Shown here piece after piece: positions 11,062 to 24,680 of a stretch of DNA of 64,000 bases; positions within the stretch are counted from its first letter, which is position 1; each line of letters begins with the position of its first letter. The notes beneath the pieces are model-generated. The model saw only the letters and a program-made list of their open reading frames with translations, did no database searches and had not been told where the DNA came from. The stretch covers positions 63,434,575 to 63,498,574 of the forward strand of contig OU744725.1 in assembly GCA_916613615.1 (NCBI GenBank). The letters are read 5' to 3'. This DNA comes from Steromphala cineraria. Its lineage: Eukaryota; Mollusca; Gastropoda; Trochida; Trochidae. The position numbers and the translations under genes are program-made.

Positions 11062-13645
11062 AGATCTCAGCTACATTTTGATATGCCACAACCCTACTTT
11101 TGGTGACTTTGATGACTTGGAATTCTTGCGCGTTGAGGGTTACGAGGCTTGAATAAGTGCGATTACGCCCAAATTAGCGAAAACCGGCACTTTTTTGGTC
11201 TTCGGAAATGGATAAAAGTTCTTCGTGATGGTCCCAGGAGCAATTAGATGGGTCACAACCCTATTTTTGCAACTTTGAAAATTTTAGTGGGTAAGAGTTA
11301 TGCCCCTTGATTAAGCGATTTCATCAAATATTGGGAAAACCGTCGCTTTTTTGGAATTTTTGGACCAACTTATGTCGTTCGAAATGATCTCAGCTACATT
11401 TTGATATGCCACAACCCTACTTTTGGTGACTTTGATGACTTGGAATTCTTGCGCGTTGAGGGTTATGAGGCTTGAATAAGTGCGATTACGCCCAAATTAG
11501 CGAAAACCGGCACTTTTTTGGTCTTCGGAAATGGATAAAAGTTCTTCGTGATGGTCCCAGGAGCAATTAGATGGGTCACAACCCTATTTTTGCAACTTTG
11601 AAAATTTTAGTGGGTAAGAGTTATGCCCCTTGATTAAGCGATTTCATCAAATATTGGGAAAACCGTCGCTTTTTTGGAATTTTTGGACCAACTTATGTCG
11701 TTCGAAATGATCTCAGCTACATTTTGATATGCCACAACCCTACTTTTGGTGACTTTGATGACTTGGAATTCTTGCGCGTTGAGGGTTACGAGGCTTGAAT
11801 AAGTGCGATTACGCCCAAATTAGCGAAAACCGGCACTTTTTTGGTCTTCGGAAATGGATAAAAGTTCTTCGTGATGGTCCCAGGAGCAATTAGATGGGTC
11901 ACAACCCTATTTTTGCAACTTTGAAAATTTTAGTGGGTAAGAGTTATGCCCCTTGATTAAGCGATTTCATCAAATATTGGGAAAACCGTCGCTTTTTTGG
12001 AATTTTTGGACCAACTTATGTCGTTCGAAATGATCTCAGCTACATTTTGATATGCCACAACCCTACTTTTGGTGACTTTGATGACTTGGAATTCTTGCGC
12101 GTTGAGGGTTACGAGGCTTGAATAAGTGCGATTACGCCCAAATTAGCGAAAACCGGCACTTTTTTGGTCTTCGGAAATGGATAAAAGTTCTTCGTGATGG
12201 TCCCAGGAGCAATTAGATGGGTCACAACCCTATTTTTGCAACTTTGAAAATTTTAGTGGGTAAGAGTTATGCCCCTTGATTAAGCGATTTCATCAAATAT
12301 TGGGAAAACCGTCGCTTTTTTGGAATTTTTGGACCAACTTATGTCGTTCGAAAAGATCTCAGCTACATTTTGATATGCCACAACCCTACTTTTGGTGACT
12401 TTGATGACTTGGAATTCTTGCGCGTTGAGGGTTACGAGGCTTGAATAAGTGCGATTACGCCCAAATTAGCGAAAACCGGCACTTTTTTGGTCTTCGGAAA
12501 TGGATAAAAGTTCTTCGTGATGGTCCCAGGAGCAATTAGATGGGTCACAACCCTATTTTTGCAACTTTGAAAATTTTAGTGGGTAAGAGTTATGCCCCTT
12601 GATTAAGCGATTTCATCAAATATTGGGAAAACCGTCGCTTTTTTGGAATTTTTGGACCAACTTATGTCGTTCGAAAAGATCTCAGCTACATTTTGATATG
12701 CCACAACCCTACTTTTGGTGACTTTGATGACTTGGAATTCTTGCGCGTTGAGGGTTACGAGGCTTGAATAAGTGCGATTACGCCCAAATTAGCGAAAACC
12801 GGCACTTTTTTGGTCTTCGGAAATGGATAAAAGTTCTTCGTGATGGTCCCAGGAGCAATTAGATGGGTCACAACCCTATTTTTGCAACTTTGAAAATTTT
12901 AGTGGGTAAGAGTTATGCCCCTTGATTAAGCGATTTCATCAAATATTGGGAAAACCGTCGCTTTTTTGGAATTTTTGGACCAACTTATGTCGTTCGAAAT
13001 GATCTCAGCTACATTTTGATATGGCACAACCCTACTTTTGGTGACTTTGATGACTTGGAATTCTTGCGCGTTGAGGGTTACGAGGCTTGAATAAGTGCGA
13101 TTACGCCCAAATTAGCGAAAACCGGCACTTTTTTGGTCTTCGGAAATGGATAAAAGTTCTTCGTGATGGTCCCAGGAGCAATTAGATGGGTCACAACCCT
13201 ATTTTTGCAACTTTGAAAATTTTAGTGGGTAAGAGTTATGCCCCTTGATTAAGCGATTTCATCAAATATTGGGAAAACCGTCGCTTTTTTGGAATTTTTG
13301 GACCAACTTATGTCGTTCGAAATGATCTCAGCTACATTTTGATATGCCACAACCCTACTTTTGGTGACTTTGATGACTTGGAATTCTTGCGCGTTGAGGG
13401 TTACGAGGCTTGAATAAGTGCGATTACGCCCAAATTAGCGAAAACCGGCACTTTTTTGGTCTTCGGAAATGGATAAAAGTTCTTCGTGATGGTCCCAGGA
13501 GCAATTAGATGGGTCACAACCCTATTTTTGCAACTTTGAAAATTTTAGTGGGTAAGAGTTATGCCCCTTGATTAAGCGATTTCATCAAATATTGGGAAAA
13601 CCGTCGCTTTTTTGGAATTTTTGGACCAACTTATGTCGTTCGAAA
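11062..13645 (+). repeat. 8-unit HOR copy marked by BglII variants
   Basis: A T-to-A change converts ATGATC to AAGATCT and creates a BglII site (AGATCT) at 11062, 12354 and 12677 in this copy. Together with GGTTATGAG at 11461 they match the following copy: 11062 to 13646, 11461 to 14045 and 12354 to 14938 are each 2584 bp, exactly eight units. The next marker pair (12677 and 15584) is offset by nine units, so this copy lacks one unit relative to its neighbour. Confidence 0.8.
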
Positions 13646-15583
13646 AGATCTCAGCTACATTTTGATATGCCACAACCCTACTTTTGGTGACTTTGATGAC
13701 TTGGAATTCTTGCGCGTTGAGGGTTACGAGGCTTGAATAAGTGCGATTACGCCCAAATTAGCGAAAACCGGCACTTTTTTGGTCTTCGGAAATGGATAAA
13801 AGTTCTTCGTGATGGTCCCAGGAGCAATTAGATGGGTCACAACCCTATTTTTGCAACTTTGAAAATTTTAGTGGGTAAGAGTTATGCCCCTTGATTAAGC
13901 GATTTCATCAAATATTGGGAAAACCGTCGCTTTTTTGGAATTTTTGGACCAACTTATGTCGTTCGAAATGATCTCAGCTACATTTTGATATGCCACAACC
14001 CTACTTTTGGTGACTTTGATGACTTGGAATTCTTGCGCGTTGAGGGTTATGAGGCTTGAATAAGTGCGATTACGCCCAAATTAGCGAAAACCGGCACTTT
14101 TTTGGTCTTCGGAAATGGATAAAAGTTCTTCGTGATGGTCCCAGGAGCAATTAGATGGGTCACAACCCTATTTTTGCAACTTTGAAAATTTTAGTGGGTA
14201 AGAGTTATGCCCCTTGATTAAGCGATTTCATCAAATATTGGGAAAACCGTCGCTTTTTTGGAATTTTTGGACCAACTTATGTCGTTCGAAATGATCTCAG
14301 CTACATTTTGATATGCCACAACCCTACTTTTGGTGACTTTGATGACTTGGAATTCTTGCGCGTTGAGGGTTACGAGGCTTGAATAAGTGCGATTACGCCC
14401 AAATTAGCGAAAACCGGCACTTTTTTGGTCTTCGGAAATGGATAAAAGTTCTTCGTGATGGTCCCAGGAGCAATTAGATGGGTCACAACCCTATTTTTGC
14501 AACTTTGAAAATTTTAGTGGGTAAGAGTTATGCCCCTTGATTAAGCGATTTCATCAAATATTGGGAAAACCGTCGCTTTTTTGGAATTTTTGGACCAACT
14601 TATGTCGTTCGAAATGATCTCAGCTACATTTTGATATGCCACAACCCTACTTTTGGTGACTTTGATGACTTGGAATTCTTGCGCGTTGAGGGTTACGAGG
14701 CTTGAATAAGTGCGATTACGCCCAAATTAGCGAAAACCGGCACTTTTTTGGTCTTCGGAAATGGATAAAAGTTCTTCGTGATGGTCCCAGGAGCAATTAG
14801 ATGGGTCACAACCCTATTTTTGCAACTTTGAAAATTTTAGTGGGTAAGAGTTATGCCCCTTGATTAAGCGATTTCATCAAATATTGGGAAAACCGTCGCT
14901 TTTTTGGAATTTTTGGACCAACTTATGTCGTTCGAAAAGATCTCAGCTACATTTTGATATGCCACAACCCTACTTTTGGTGACTTTGATGACTTGGAATT
15001 CTTGCGCGTTGAGGGTTACGAGGCTTGAATAAGTGCGATTACGCCCAAATTAGCGAAAACCGGCACTTTTTTGGTCTTCGGAAATGGATAAAAGTTCTTC
15101 GTGATGGTCCCAGGAGCAATTAGATGGGTCACAACCCTATTTTTGCAACTTTGAAAATTTTAGTGGGTAAGAGTTATGCCCCTTGATTAAGCGATTTCAT
15201 CAAATATTGGGAAAACCGTCGCTTTTTTGGAATTTTTGGACCAACTTATGTCGTTCGAAATGATCTCAGCTACATTTTGATATGCCACAACCCTACTTTT
15301 GGTGACTTTGATGACTTGGAATTCTTGCGCGTTGAGGGTTACGAGGCTTGAATAAGTGCGATTACGCCCAAATTAGCGAAAACCGGCACTTTTTTGGTCT
15401 TCGGAAATGGATAAAAGTTCTTCGTGATGGTCCCAGGAGCAATTAGATGGGTCACAACCCTATTTTTGCAACTTTGAAAATTTTAGTGGGTAAGAGTTAT
15501 GCCCCTTGATTAAGCGATTTCATCAAATATTGGGAAAACCGTCGCTTTTTTGGAATTTTTGGACCAACTTATGTCGTTCGAAA
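12677..15583 (+). repeat. 9-unit HOR (2907 bp), copy 1
   Basis: BglII variants (AGATCT) lie at 12677, 13646 and 14938, GATATGGCAC at about 13018 and GGTTATGAG at 14045. Every one recurs exactly 2907 bp (9 x 323) further on. The spacing of BglII variants is 3, 4 and 2 units, then repeats. I saw no difference between the two copies at any marker. Confidence 0.92.
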
Positions 15584-18490
15584 AGATCTCAGCTACATTT
15601 TGATATGCCACAACCCTACTTTTGGTGACTTTGATGACTTGGAATTCTTGCGCGTTGAGGGTTACGAGGCTTGAATAAGTGCGATTACGCCCAAATTAGC
15701 GAAAACCGGCACTTTTTTGGTCTTCGGAAATGGATAAAAGTTCTTCGTGATGGTCCCAGGAGCAATTAGATGGGTCACAACCCTATTTTTGCAACTTTGA
15801 AAATTTTAGTGGGTAAGAGTTATGCCCCTTGATTAAGCGATTTCATCAAATATTGGGAAAACCGTCGCTTTTTTGGAATTTTTGGACCAACTTATGTCGT
15901 TCGAAATGATCTCAGCTACATTTTGATATGGCACAACCCTACTTTTGGTGACTTTGATGACTTGGAATTCTTGCGCGTTGAGGGTTACGAGGCTTGAATA
16001 AGTGCGATTACGCCCAAATTAGCGAAAACCGGCACTTTTTTGGTCTTCGGAAATGGATAAAAGTTCTTCGTGATGGTCCCAGGAGCAATTAGATGGGTCA
16101 CAACCCTATTTTTGCAACTTTGAAAATTTTAGTGGGTAAGAGTTATGCCCCTTGATTAAGCGATTTCATCAAATATTGGGAAAACCGTCGCTTTTTTGGA
16201 ATTTTTGGACCAACTTATGTCGTTCGAAATGATCTCAGCTACATTTTGATATGCCACAACCCTACTTTTGGTGACTTTGATGACTTGGAATTCTTGCGCG
16301 TTGAGGGTTACGAGGCTTGAATAAGTGCGATTACGCCCAAATTAGCGAAAACCGGCACTTTTTTGGTCTTCGGAAATGGATAAAAGTTCTTCGTGATGGT
16401 CCCAGGAGCAATTAGATGGGTCACAACCCTATTTTTGCAACTTTGAAAATTTTAGTGGGTAAGAGTTATGCCCCTTGATTAAGCGATTTCATCAAATATT
16501 GGGAAAACCGTCGCTTTTTTGGAATTTTTGGACCAACTTATGTCGTTCGAAAAGATCTCAGCTACATTTTGATATGCCACAACCCTACTTTTGGTGACTT
16601 TGATGACTTGGAATTCTTGCGCGTTGAGGGTTACGAGGCTTGAATAAGTGCGATTACGCCCAAATTAGCGAAAACCGGCACTTTTTTGGTCTTCGGAAAT
16701 GGATAAAAGTTCTTCGTGATGGTCCCAGGAGCAATTAGATGGGTCACAACCCTATTTTTGCAACTTTGAAAATTTTAGTGGGTAAGAGTTATGCCCCTTG
16801 ATTAAGCGATTTCATCAAATATTGGGAAAACCGTCGCTTTTTTGGAATTTTTGGACCAACTTATGTCGTTCGAAATGATCTCAGCTACATTTTGATATGC
16901 CACAACCCTACTTTTGGTGACTTTGATGACTTGGAATTCTTGCGCGTTGAGGGTTATGAGGCTTGAATAAGTGCGATTACGCCCAAATTAGCGAAAACCG
17001 GCACTTTTTTGGTCTTCGGAAATGGATAAAAGTTCTTCGTGATGGTCCCAGGAGCAATTAGATGGGTCACAACCCTATTTTTGCAACTTTGAAAATTTTA
17101 GTGGGTAAGAGTTATGCCCCTTGATTAAGCGATTTCATCAAATATTGGGAAAACCGTCGCTTTTTTGGAATTTTTGGACCAACTTATGTCGTTCGAAATG
17201 ATCTCAGCTACATTTTGATATGCCACAACCCTACTTTTGGTGACTTTGATGACTTGGAATTCTTGCGCGTTGAGGGTTACGAGGCTTGAATAAGTGCGAT
17301 TACGCCCAAATTAGCGAAAACCGGCACTTTTTTGGTCTTCGGAAATGGATAAAAGTTCTTCGTGATGGTCCCAGGAGCAATTAGATGGGTCACAACCCTA
17401 TTTTTGCAACTTTGAAAATTTTAGTGGGTAAGAGTTATGCCCCTTGATTAAGCGATTTCATCAAATATTGGGAAAACCGTCGCTTTTTTGGAATTTTTGG
17501 ACCAACTTATGTCGTTCGAAATGATCTCAGCTACATTTTGATATGCCACAACCCTACTTTTGGTGACTTTGATGACTTGGAATTCTTGCGCGTTGAGGGT
17601 TACGAGGCTTGAATAAGTGCGATTACGCCCAAATTAGCGAAAACCGGCACTTTTTTGGTCTTCGGAAATGGATAAAAGTTCTTCGTGATGGTCCCAGGAG
17701 CAATTAGATGGGTCACAACCCTATTTTTGCAACTTTGAAAATTTTAGTGGGTAAGAGTTATGCCCCTTGATTAAGCGATTTCATCAAATATTGGGAAAAC
17801 CGTCGCTTTTTTGGAATTTTTGGACCAACTTATGTCGTTCGAAAAGATCTCAGCTACATTTTGATATGCCACAACCCTACTTTTGGTGACTTTGATGACT
17901 TGGAATTCTTGCGCGTTGAGGGTTACGAGGCTTGAATAAGTGCGATTACGCCCAAATTAGCGAAAACCGGCACTTTTTTGGTCTTCGGAAATGGATAAAA
18001 GTTCTTCGTGATGGTCCCAGGAGCAATTAGATGGGTCACAACCCTATTTTTGCAACTTTGAAAATTTTAGTGGGTAAGAGTTATGCCCCTTGATTAAGCG
18101 ATTTCATCAAATATTGGGAAAACCGTCGCTTTTTTGGAATTTTTGGACCAACTTATGTCGTTCGAAATGATCTCAGCTACATTTTGATATGCCACAACCC
18201 TACTTTTGGTGACTTTGATGACTTGGAATTCTTGCGCGTTGAGGGTTACGAGGCTTGAATAAGTGCGATTACGCCCAAATTAGCGAAAACCGGCACTTTT
18301 TTGGTCTTCGGAAATGGATAAAAGTTCTTCGTGATGGTCCCAGGAGCAATTAGATGGGTCACAACCCTATTTTTGCAACTTTGAAAATTTTAGTGGGTAA
18401 GAGTTATGCCCCTTGATTAAGCGATTTCATCAAATATTGGGAAAACCGTCGCTTTTTTGGAATTTTTGGACCAACTTATGTCGTTCGAAA
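15584..18490 (+). repeat. 9-unit HOR (2907 bp), copy 2
   Basis: AGATCT at 15584, 16553 and 17845, then 18491 opening the next copy, repeat the 3-4-2 unit spacing of copy 1. ATGGCAC at 15928 pairs with 13021, and GGTTATGAG at 16952 pairs with 14045. The following stretch keeps a GGTTATGAG variant at 19213, but seven rather than nine units on, and has no further AGATCT, so the regular HOR ends near 18.5 kb. Confidence 0.92.
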
Positions 18491-19900
18491 AGATCTCAGC
18501 TACATTTTGATATGCCACAACCCTACTTTTGGTGACTTTGATGACTTGGAATTCTTGCGCGTTGAGGGTTACGAGGCTTGAATAAGTGCGATTACGCCCA
18601 AATTAGCGAAAACCGGCACTTTTTTGGTCTTCGGAAATGGATAAAAGTTCTTCGTGATGGTCCCAGGAGCAATTAGATGGGTCACAACCCTATTTTTGCA
18701 ACTTTGAAAATTTTAGTGGGTAAGAGTTATGCCCCTTGATTAAGCGATTTCATCAAATATTGGGAAAACCGTCGCTTTTTTGGAATTTTTGGACCAACTT
18801 ATGTCGTTCGAAATGATCTCAGCTACATTTTGATATGCCACAACCCTACTTTTGGTGACTTTGATGACTTGGAATTCTTGCGCGTTGAGGGTTACGAGGC
18901 TTGAATAAGTGCGATTACGCCCAAATTAGCGAAAACCGGCACTTTTTTGGTCTTCGGAAATGGATAAAAGTTCTTCGTGATGGTCCCAGGAGCAATTAGA
19001 TGGGTCACAACCCTATTTTTGCAACTTTGAAAATTTTAGTGGGTAAGAGTTATGCCCCTTGATTAAGCGATTTCATCAAATATTGGGAAAACCGTCGCTT
19101 TTTTGGAATTTTTGGACCAACTTATGTCGTTCGAAATGATCTCAGCTACATTTTGATATGCCACAACCCTACTTTTGGTGACTTTGATGACTTGGAATTC
19201 TTGCGCGTTGAGGGTTATGAGGCTTGAATAAGTGCGATTACGCCCAAATTAGCGAAAACCGGCACTTTTTTGGTCTTCGGAAATGGATAAAAGTTCTTCG
19301 TGATGGTCCCAGGAGCAATTAGATGGGTCACAACCCTATTTTTGCAACTTTGAAAATTTTAGTGGGTAAGAGTTATGCCCCTTGATTAAGCGATTTCATC
19401 AAATATTGGGAAAACCGTCGCTTTTTTGGAATTTTTGGACCAACTTATGTCGTTCGAAATGATCTCAGCTACATTTTGATATGCCACAACCCTACTTTTG
19501 GTGACTTTGATGACTTGGAATTCTTGCGCGTTGAGGGTTACGAGGCTTGAATAAGTGCGATTACGCCCAAATTAGCGAAAACCGGCACTTTTTTGGTCTT
19601 CGGAAATGGATAAAAGTTCTTCGTGATGGTCCCAGGAGCAATTAGATGGGTCACAACCCTATTTTTGCAACTTTGAAAATTTTAGTGGGTAAGAGTTATG
19701 CCCCTTGATTAAGCGATTTCATCAAATATTGGGAAAACCGTCGCTTTTTTGGAATTTTTGGACCAACTTATGTCGTTCGAAATGATCTCAGCTACATTTT
19801 GATATGCCACAACCCTACTTTTGGTGACTTTGATGACTTGGAATTCTTGCGCGTTGAGGGTTACGAGGCTTGAATAAGTGCGATTACGCCCAAATTAGCG

Positions 19901-20560
19901 AAAACCAGCACTTTTTTGGTCTTCGGAAATGGATAAAAGTTCTTCGTGATGGTCCCAGGAGCAATTAGATGGGTCACAACCCTATTTTTGCAACTTTGAA
20001 AATTTTAGTGGGTAAGAGTTATGCCCCTTGATTAAGCGATTTCATCAAATATTGGGAAAACCGTCGCTTTTTTGGAATTTTTGGACCAACTTATGTCGTT
20101 CGAAATGATCTCAGCTACATTTTGATATGCCACAACCCTACTTTTGGTGACTTTGATGACTTGGAATTCTTGCGCGTTGAGGGTTACGAGGCTTGAATAA
20201 GTGCGATTACGCCCAAATTAGCGAAAACCGGCACTTTTTTGGTCTTCGGAAATGGATAAAAGTTCTTCGTGATGGTCCCAGGAGCAATTAGATGGGTCAC
20301 AACCCTATTTTTGCAACTTTGAAAATTTTAATGGGTAAGAGTTATGCCCCTTGATTAAGCGATTTCATCAAATATTGGGAAAACCGTCGCTTTTTTGGAA
20401 TTTTTGGACCAACTTATGTCGTTCGAAATGATCTCAGCTACATTTTGATATGCCACAACCCTACTTTTGGTGACTTTGATGACTTGGAATTCTTGCGCGT
20501 TGAGGGTTACGAGGCTTGAATAAGTGCGATTACGCCCAAATTAGCGAAAACCGGCACTTT
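19901..20560 (+). repeat. Second 9-unit-offset duplication, copy 1
   Basis: AAAACCAGCAC at 19901, TTTTAATGGG (ATGGG at 20331) and a one-T deletion in CCGGCACTTTTTGG at 20551 recur as a set nine units later at 22807, 23240 and 23460. The offsets of 2906 and 2909 bp are explained exactly by the one-base deletion and a 3-bp insertion lying between the markers. This 9-unit register uses different markers from the BglII HOR. Confidence 0.85.
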
Positions 20561-22806
20561 TTGGTCTTCGGAAATGGATAAAAGTTCTTCGTGATGGTCC
20601 CAGGAGCAATTAGATGGGTCACAACCCTATTTTTGCAACTTTGAAAATTTTAGTGGGTAAGAGTTATGCCCCTTGATTAAGCGATTTCATCAAATATTGG
20701 GAAAACCGTCGCTTTTTTGGAATTTTTGGACCAACTTATGTCGTTCGAAATGATCTCAGCTACATTTTGATATGCCACAACCCTACTTTTGGTGACTTTG
20801 ATGACTTGGAATTCTTGCGCGTTGAGGGTTACGAGGCTTGAATAAGTGCGATTACGCCCAAATTAGCGAAAACCGGCACTTTTTTGGTCTTCGGAAATGG
20901 ATAAAAGTTCTTCGTGATGGTCCCAGGAGCAATTAGATGGGTCACAACCCTATTTTTGCAACTTTGAAAATTTTAGTGGGTAAGAGTTATGCCCCTTGAT
21001 TAAGCGATTTCATCAAATATTGGGAAAACCGTTGCTTTTTTGGAATTTTTGGACCAACTTATGTCGTTCGAAATGATCTCAGCTACATTTTGATATGCCA
21101 CAACCCTATTTTTGGTGACTTTGATGACTTGGAATTCTTGCGCGTTGAGGGTTACGAGGCTTGAATAAGTGCGATTACGCCCAAATTAGCGAAAACCGGC
21201 ACTTTTTTGGTCTTCGGAAATGGATAAAAGTTCTTCGTGATGGTCCCAGGAGCAATTAGATGGGTCACAACCCTATTTTTGCAACTTTGAAAATTTTAGT
21301 GGGTAAGAGTTATGCCCCTTGATTAAGCGATTTCATCAAATATTGGGAAAACCGTCGCTTTTTTGGAATTTTTGGACCAACTTATGTCGTTCGAAAATAT
21401 CTCAGCTACATTTTGATATGCCACAACCCTACTTTTGGTGACTTTGATGACTTGGAATTCTTGCGCGTTGAGGGTTACGAGGCTTGAATAAGTGCGATTA
21501 CGCCCAAATTAGCGAAAACCGGCACTTTTTTGGTCTTCGGAAATGGATAAAAGTTCTTCGTGATGGTCCCAGGAGCAATTAGATGGGTCACAACCCTATT
21601 TTTGCAACTTTGAAAATTTTAGTGGGTAAGAGTTATGCCCCTTGATTAAGCGATTTCATCAAATATTGGGAAAACCGTCGCTTTTTTGGAATTTTTGGAC
21701 CAACTTATGTCGTTCGAAATGATCTCAGCTACATTTTGATATGCCACAACCCTACTTTTGGTGACTTTGATGACTTGGAATTCTTGCGCGTTGAGGGTTA
21801 CGAGGCTTGAATAAGTGCGATTACGCCCAAATTAGCGAAAACCGGCACTTTTTTGGTCTTCGGAAATGGATAAAAGTTCTTCGTGATGGTCCCAGGAGCA
21901 ATTAGATGGGTCACAACCCTATTTTTGCAACTTTGAAAATTTTAGTGGGTAAGAGTTATGCCCCTTGATTAAGCGATTTCATCAAATATTGGGAAAACCG
22001 TCGCTTTTTTGGAATTTTTGGACCAACTTATGTCGTTCGAAATGATCTCAGCTACATTTTGATATGCCACAACCCTACTTTTGGTGACTTTGATGACTTG
22101 GAATTCTTGCGCGTTGAGGGTTACGAGGCTTGAATAAGTGCGATTACGCCCAAATTAGCGAAAACCGGCACTTTTTTGGTCTTCGGAAATGGATAAAAGT
22201 TCTTCGTGATGGTCCCAGGAGCAATTAGATGGGTCAAAACCCTATTTTTGCAACTTTGAAAATTTTAGTGGGTAAGAGTTATGCCCCTTGATTAAGCGAT
22301 TTCATCAAATATTGGGAAAACCGTCGCTTTTTTGGAATTTTTGGACCAACTTATGTCGTTCGAAATGATCTCAGCTACATTTTGATATGCCACAACCCTA
22401 CTTTTGGTGACTTTGATGACTTGGAATTCTTGCGCGTTGAGGGTTACGAGGCTTGAATAAGTGCGATTACGCCCAAATTAGCGAAAGCCGGCACTTTTTT
22501 GGTCTTCGGAAATGGATAAAAGTTCTTCGTGATGGTCCCAGGAGCAATTAGATGGGTCACAACCCTATTTTTGCAACTTTGAAAATTTTAGTGGGTAAGA
22601 GTTATGCCCCTTGATTAAGCGATTTCATCAAATATTGGGAAAACCGTCGCTTTTTTGGAATTTTTGGACCAACTTATGTCGTTCGAAATGATCTCAGCTA
22701 CATTTTGATATGCCACAACCCTACTTTTGGTGACTTTGATGACTTGGAATTCTTGCGCGTTGAGGGTTACGAGGCTTGAATAAGTGCGATTACGCCCAAA
22801 TTAGCG

Positions 22807-23470
22807 AAAACCAGCACTTTTTTGGTCTTCGGAAATGGATAAAAGTTCTTCGTGATGGTCCCAGCAGGAGCAATTAGATGGGTCACAACCCTATTTTTGC
22901 AACTTTGAAAATTTTAGTGGGTAAGAGTTATGCCCCTTGATTAAGCGATTTCATCAAATATTGGGAAAACCGTCGCTTTTTTGGAATTTTTGGACCAACT
23001 TATGTCGTTCGAAATGATCTCAGCTACATTTTGATATGCCACAACCCTACTTTTGGTGACTTTGATGACTTGGAATTCTTGCGCGTTGAGGGTTACGAGG
23101 CTTGAATAAGTGCGATTACGCCCAAATTAGCGAAAACCGGCACTTTTTTGGTCTTCGGAAATGGATAAAAGTTCTTCGTGATGGTCCCAGGAGCAATTAG
23201 ATGGGTCACAACCCTATTTTTGCAACTTTGAAAATTTTAATGGGTAAGAGTTATGCCCCTTGATTAAGCGATTTCATCAAATATTGGGAAAACCGTCGCT
23301 TTTTTGGAATTTTTGGACCAACTTATGTCGTTCGAAATGATCTCAGCTACATTTTGATATGCCACAACCCTACTTTTGGTGACTTTGATGACTTGGAATT
23401 CTTGCGCGTTGAGGGTTACGAGGCTTGAATAAGTGCGATTACGCCCAAATTAGCGAAAACCGGCACTTTT
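22807..23470 (+). repeat. Second 9-unit-offset duplication, copy 2
   Basis: This is the partner of 19901-20560. It carries a private 3-bp duplication at 22862-22867 (CAGCAG instead of CAG), the only small insertion outside homopolymers in the first 28 kb. TGTTGTTC at about 23650 follows as a private CpG transition. Confidence 0.85.
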
Positions 23471-24680
23471 TGGTCTTCGGAAATGGATAAAAGTTCTTCG
23501 TGATGGTCCCAGGAGCAATTAGATGGGTCACAACCCTATTTTTGCAACTTTGAAAATTTTAGTGGGTAAGAGTTATGCCCCTTGATTAAGCGATTTCATC
23601 AAATATTGGGAAAACCGTCGCTTTTTTGGAATTTTTGGACCAACTTATGTTGTTCGAAATGATCTCAGCTACATTTTGATATGCCACAACCCTACTTTTG
23701 GTGACTTTGATGACTTGGAATTCTTGCGCGTTGAGGGTTACGAGGCTTGAATAAGTGCGATTACGCCCAAATTAGCGAAAACCGGCACTTTTTTGGTCTT
23801 CGGAAATGGATAAAAGTTCTTCGTGATGGTCCCAGGAGCAATTAGATGGGTCACAACCCTATTTTTGCAACTTTGAAAATTTTAGTGGGTAAGAGTTATG
23901 CCCCTTGATTAAGCGATTTCATCAAATATTGGGAAAACCGTCGCTTTTTTGGAATTTTTGGACCAACTTATGTCGTTCGAAATGATCTCAGCTACATTTT
24001 GATATGCCACAACCCTACTTTTGGTGACTTTGATGACTTGGAATTCTTGCGCGTTGAGGGTTACGAGGCTTGAATAAGTGCGATTACGCCCAAATTAGCG
24101 AAAACCGGCACTTTTTTGGTCTTCGGAAATGGATAAAAGTTCTTCGTGATGGTCCCAGGAGCAATTAGATGGGTCACAACCCTATTTTTGCAACTTTGAA
24201 AATTTTAGTGGGTAAGAGTTATGCCCCTTGATTAAGCGATTTCATCAAATATTGGGAAAACCGTCGCTTTTTTGGAATTTTTGGACCAACTTATGTCGTT
24301 CGAAATGATCTCAGCTACATTTTGATATGCCACAACCCTACTTTTGGTGACTTTGATGACTTGGAATTCTTGCGCGTTGAGGGTTACGAGGCTTGAATAA
24401 GTGCGATTACGCCCAAATTAGCGAAAACCGGCACTTTTTTGGTCTTCGGAAATGGATAAAAGTTCTTCGTGATGGTCCCAGGAGCAATTAGATGGGTCAC
24501 AACCCTATTTTTGCAACTTTGAAAATTTTAGTGGGTAAGAGTTATGCCCCTTGATTAAGCGATTTCATCAAATATTGGGAAAACCGTCGCTTTTTTGGAA
24601 TTTTTGGACCAACTTATGTCGTTCGAAATGATCTCAGCTACATTTTGATATGCCACAACCCTACTTTTGGTGACTTTGAT

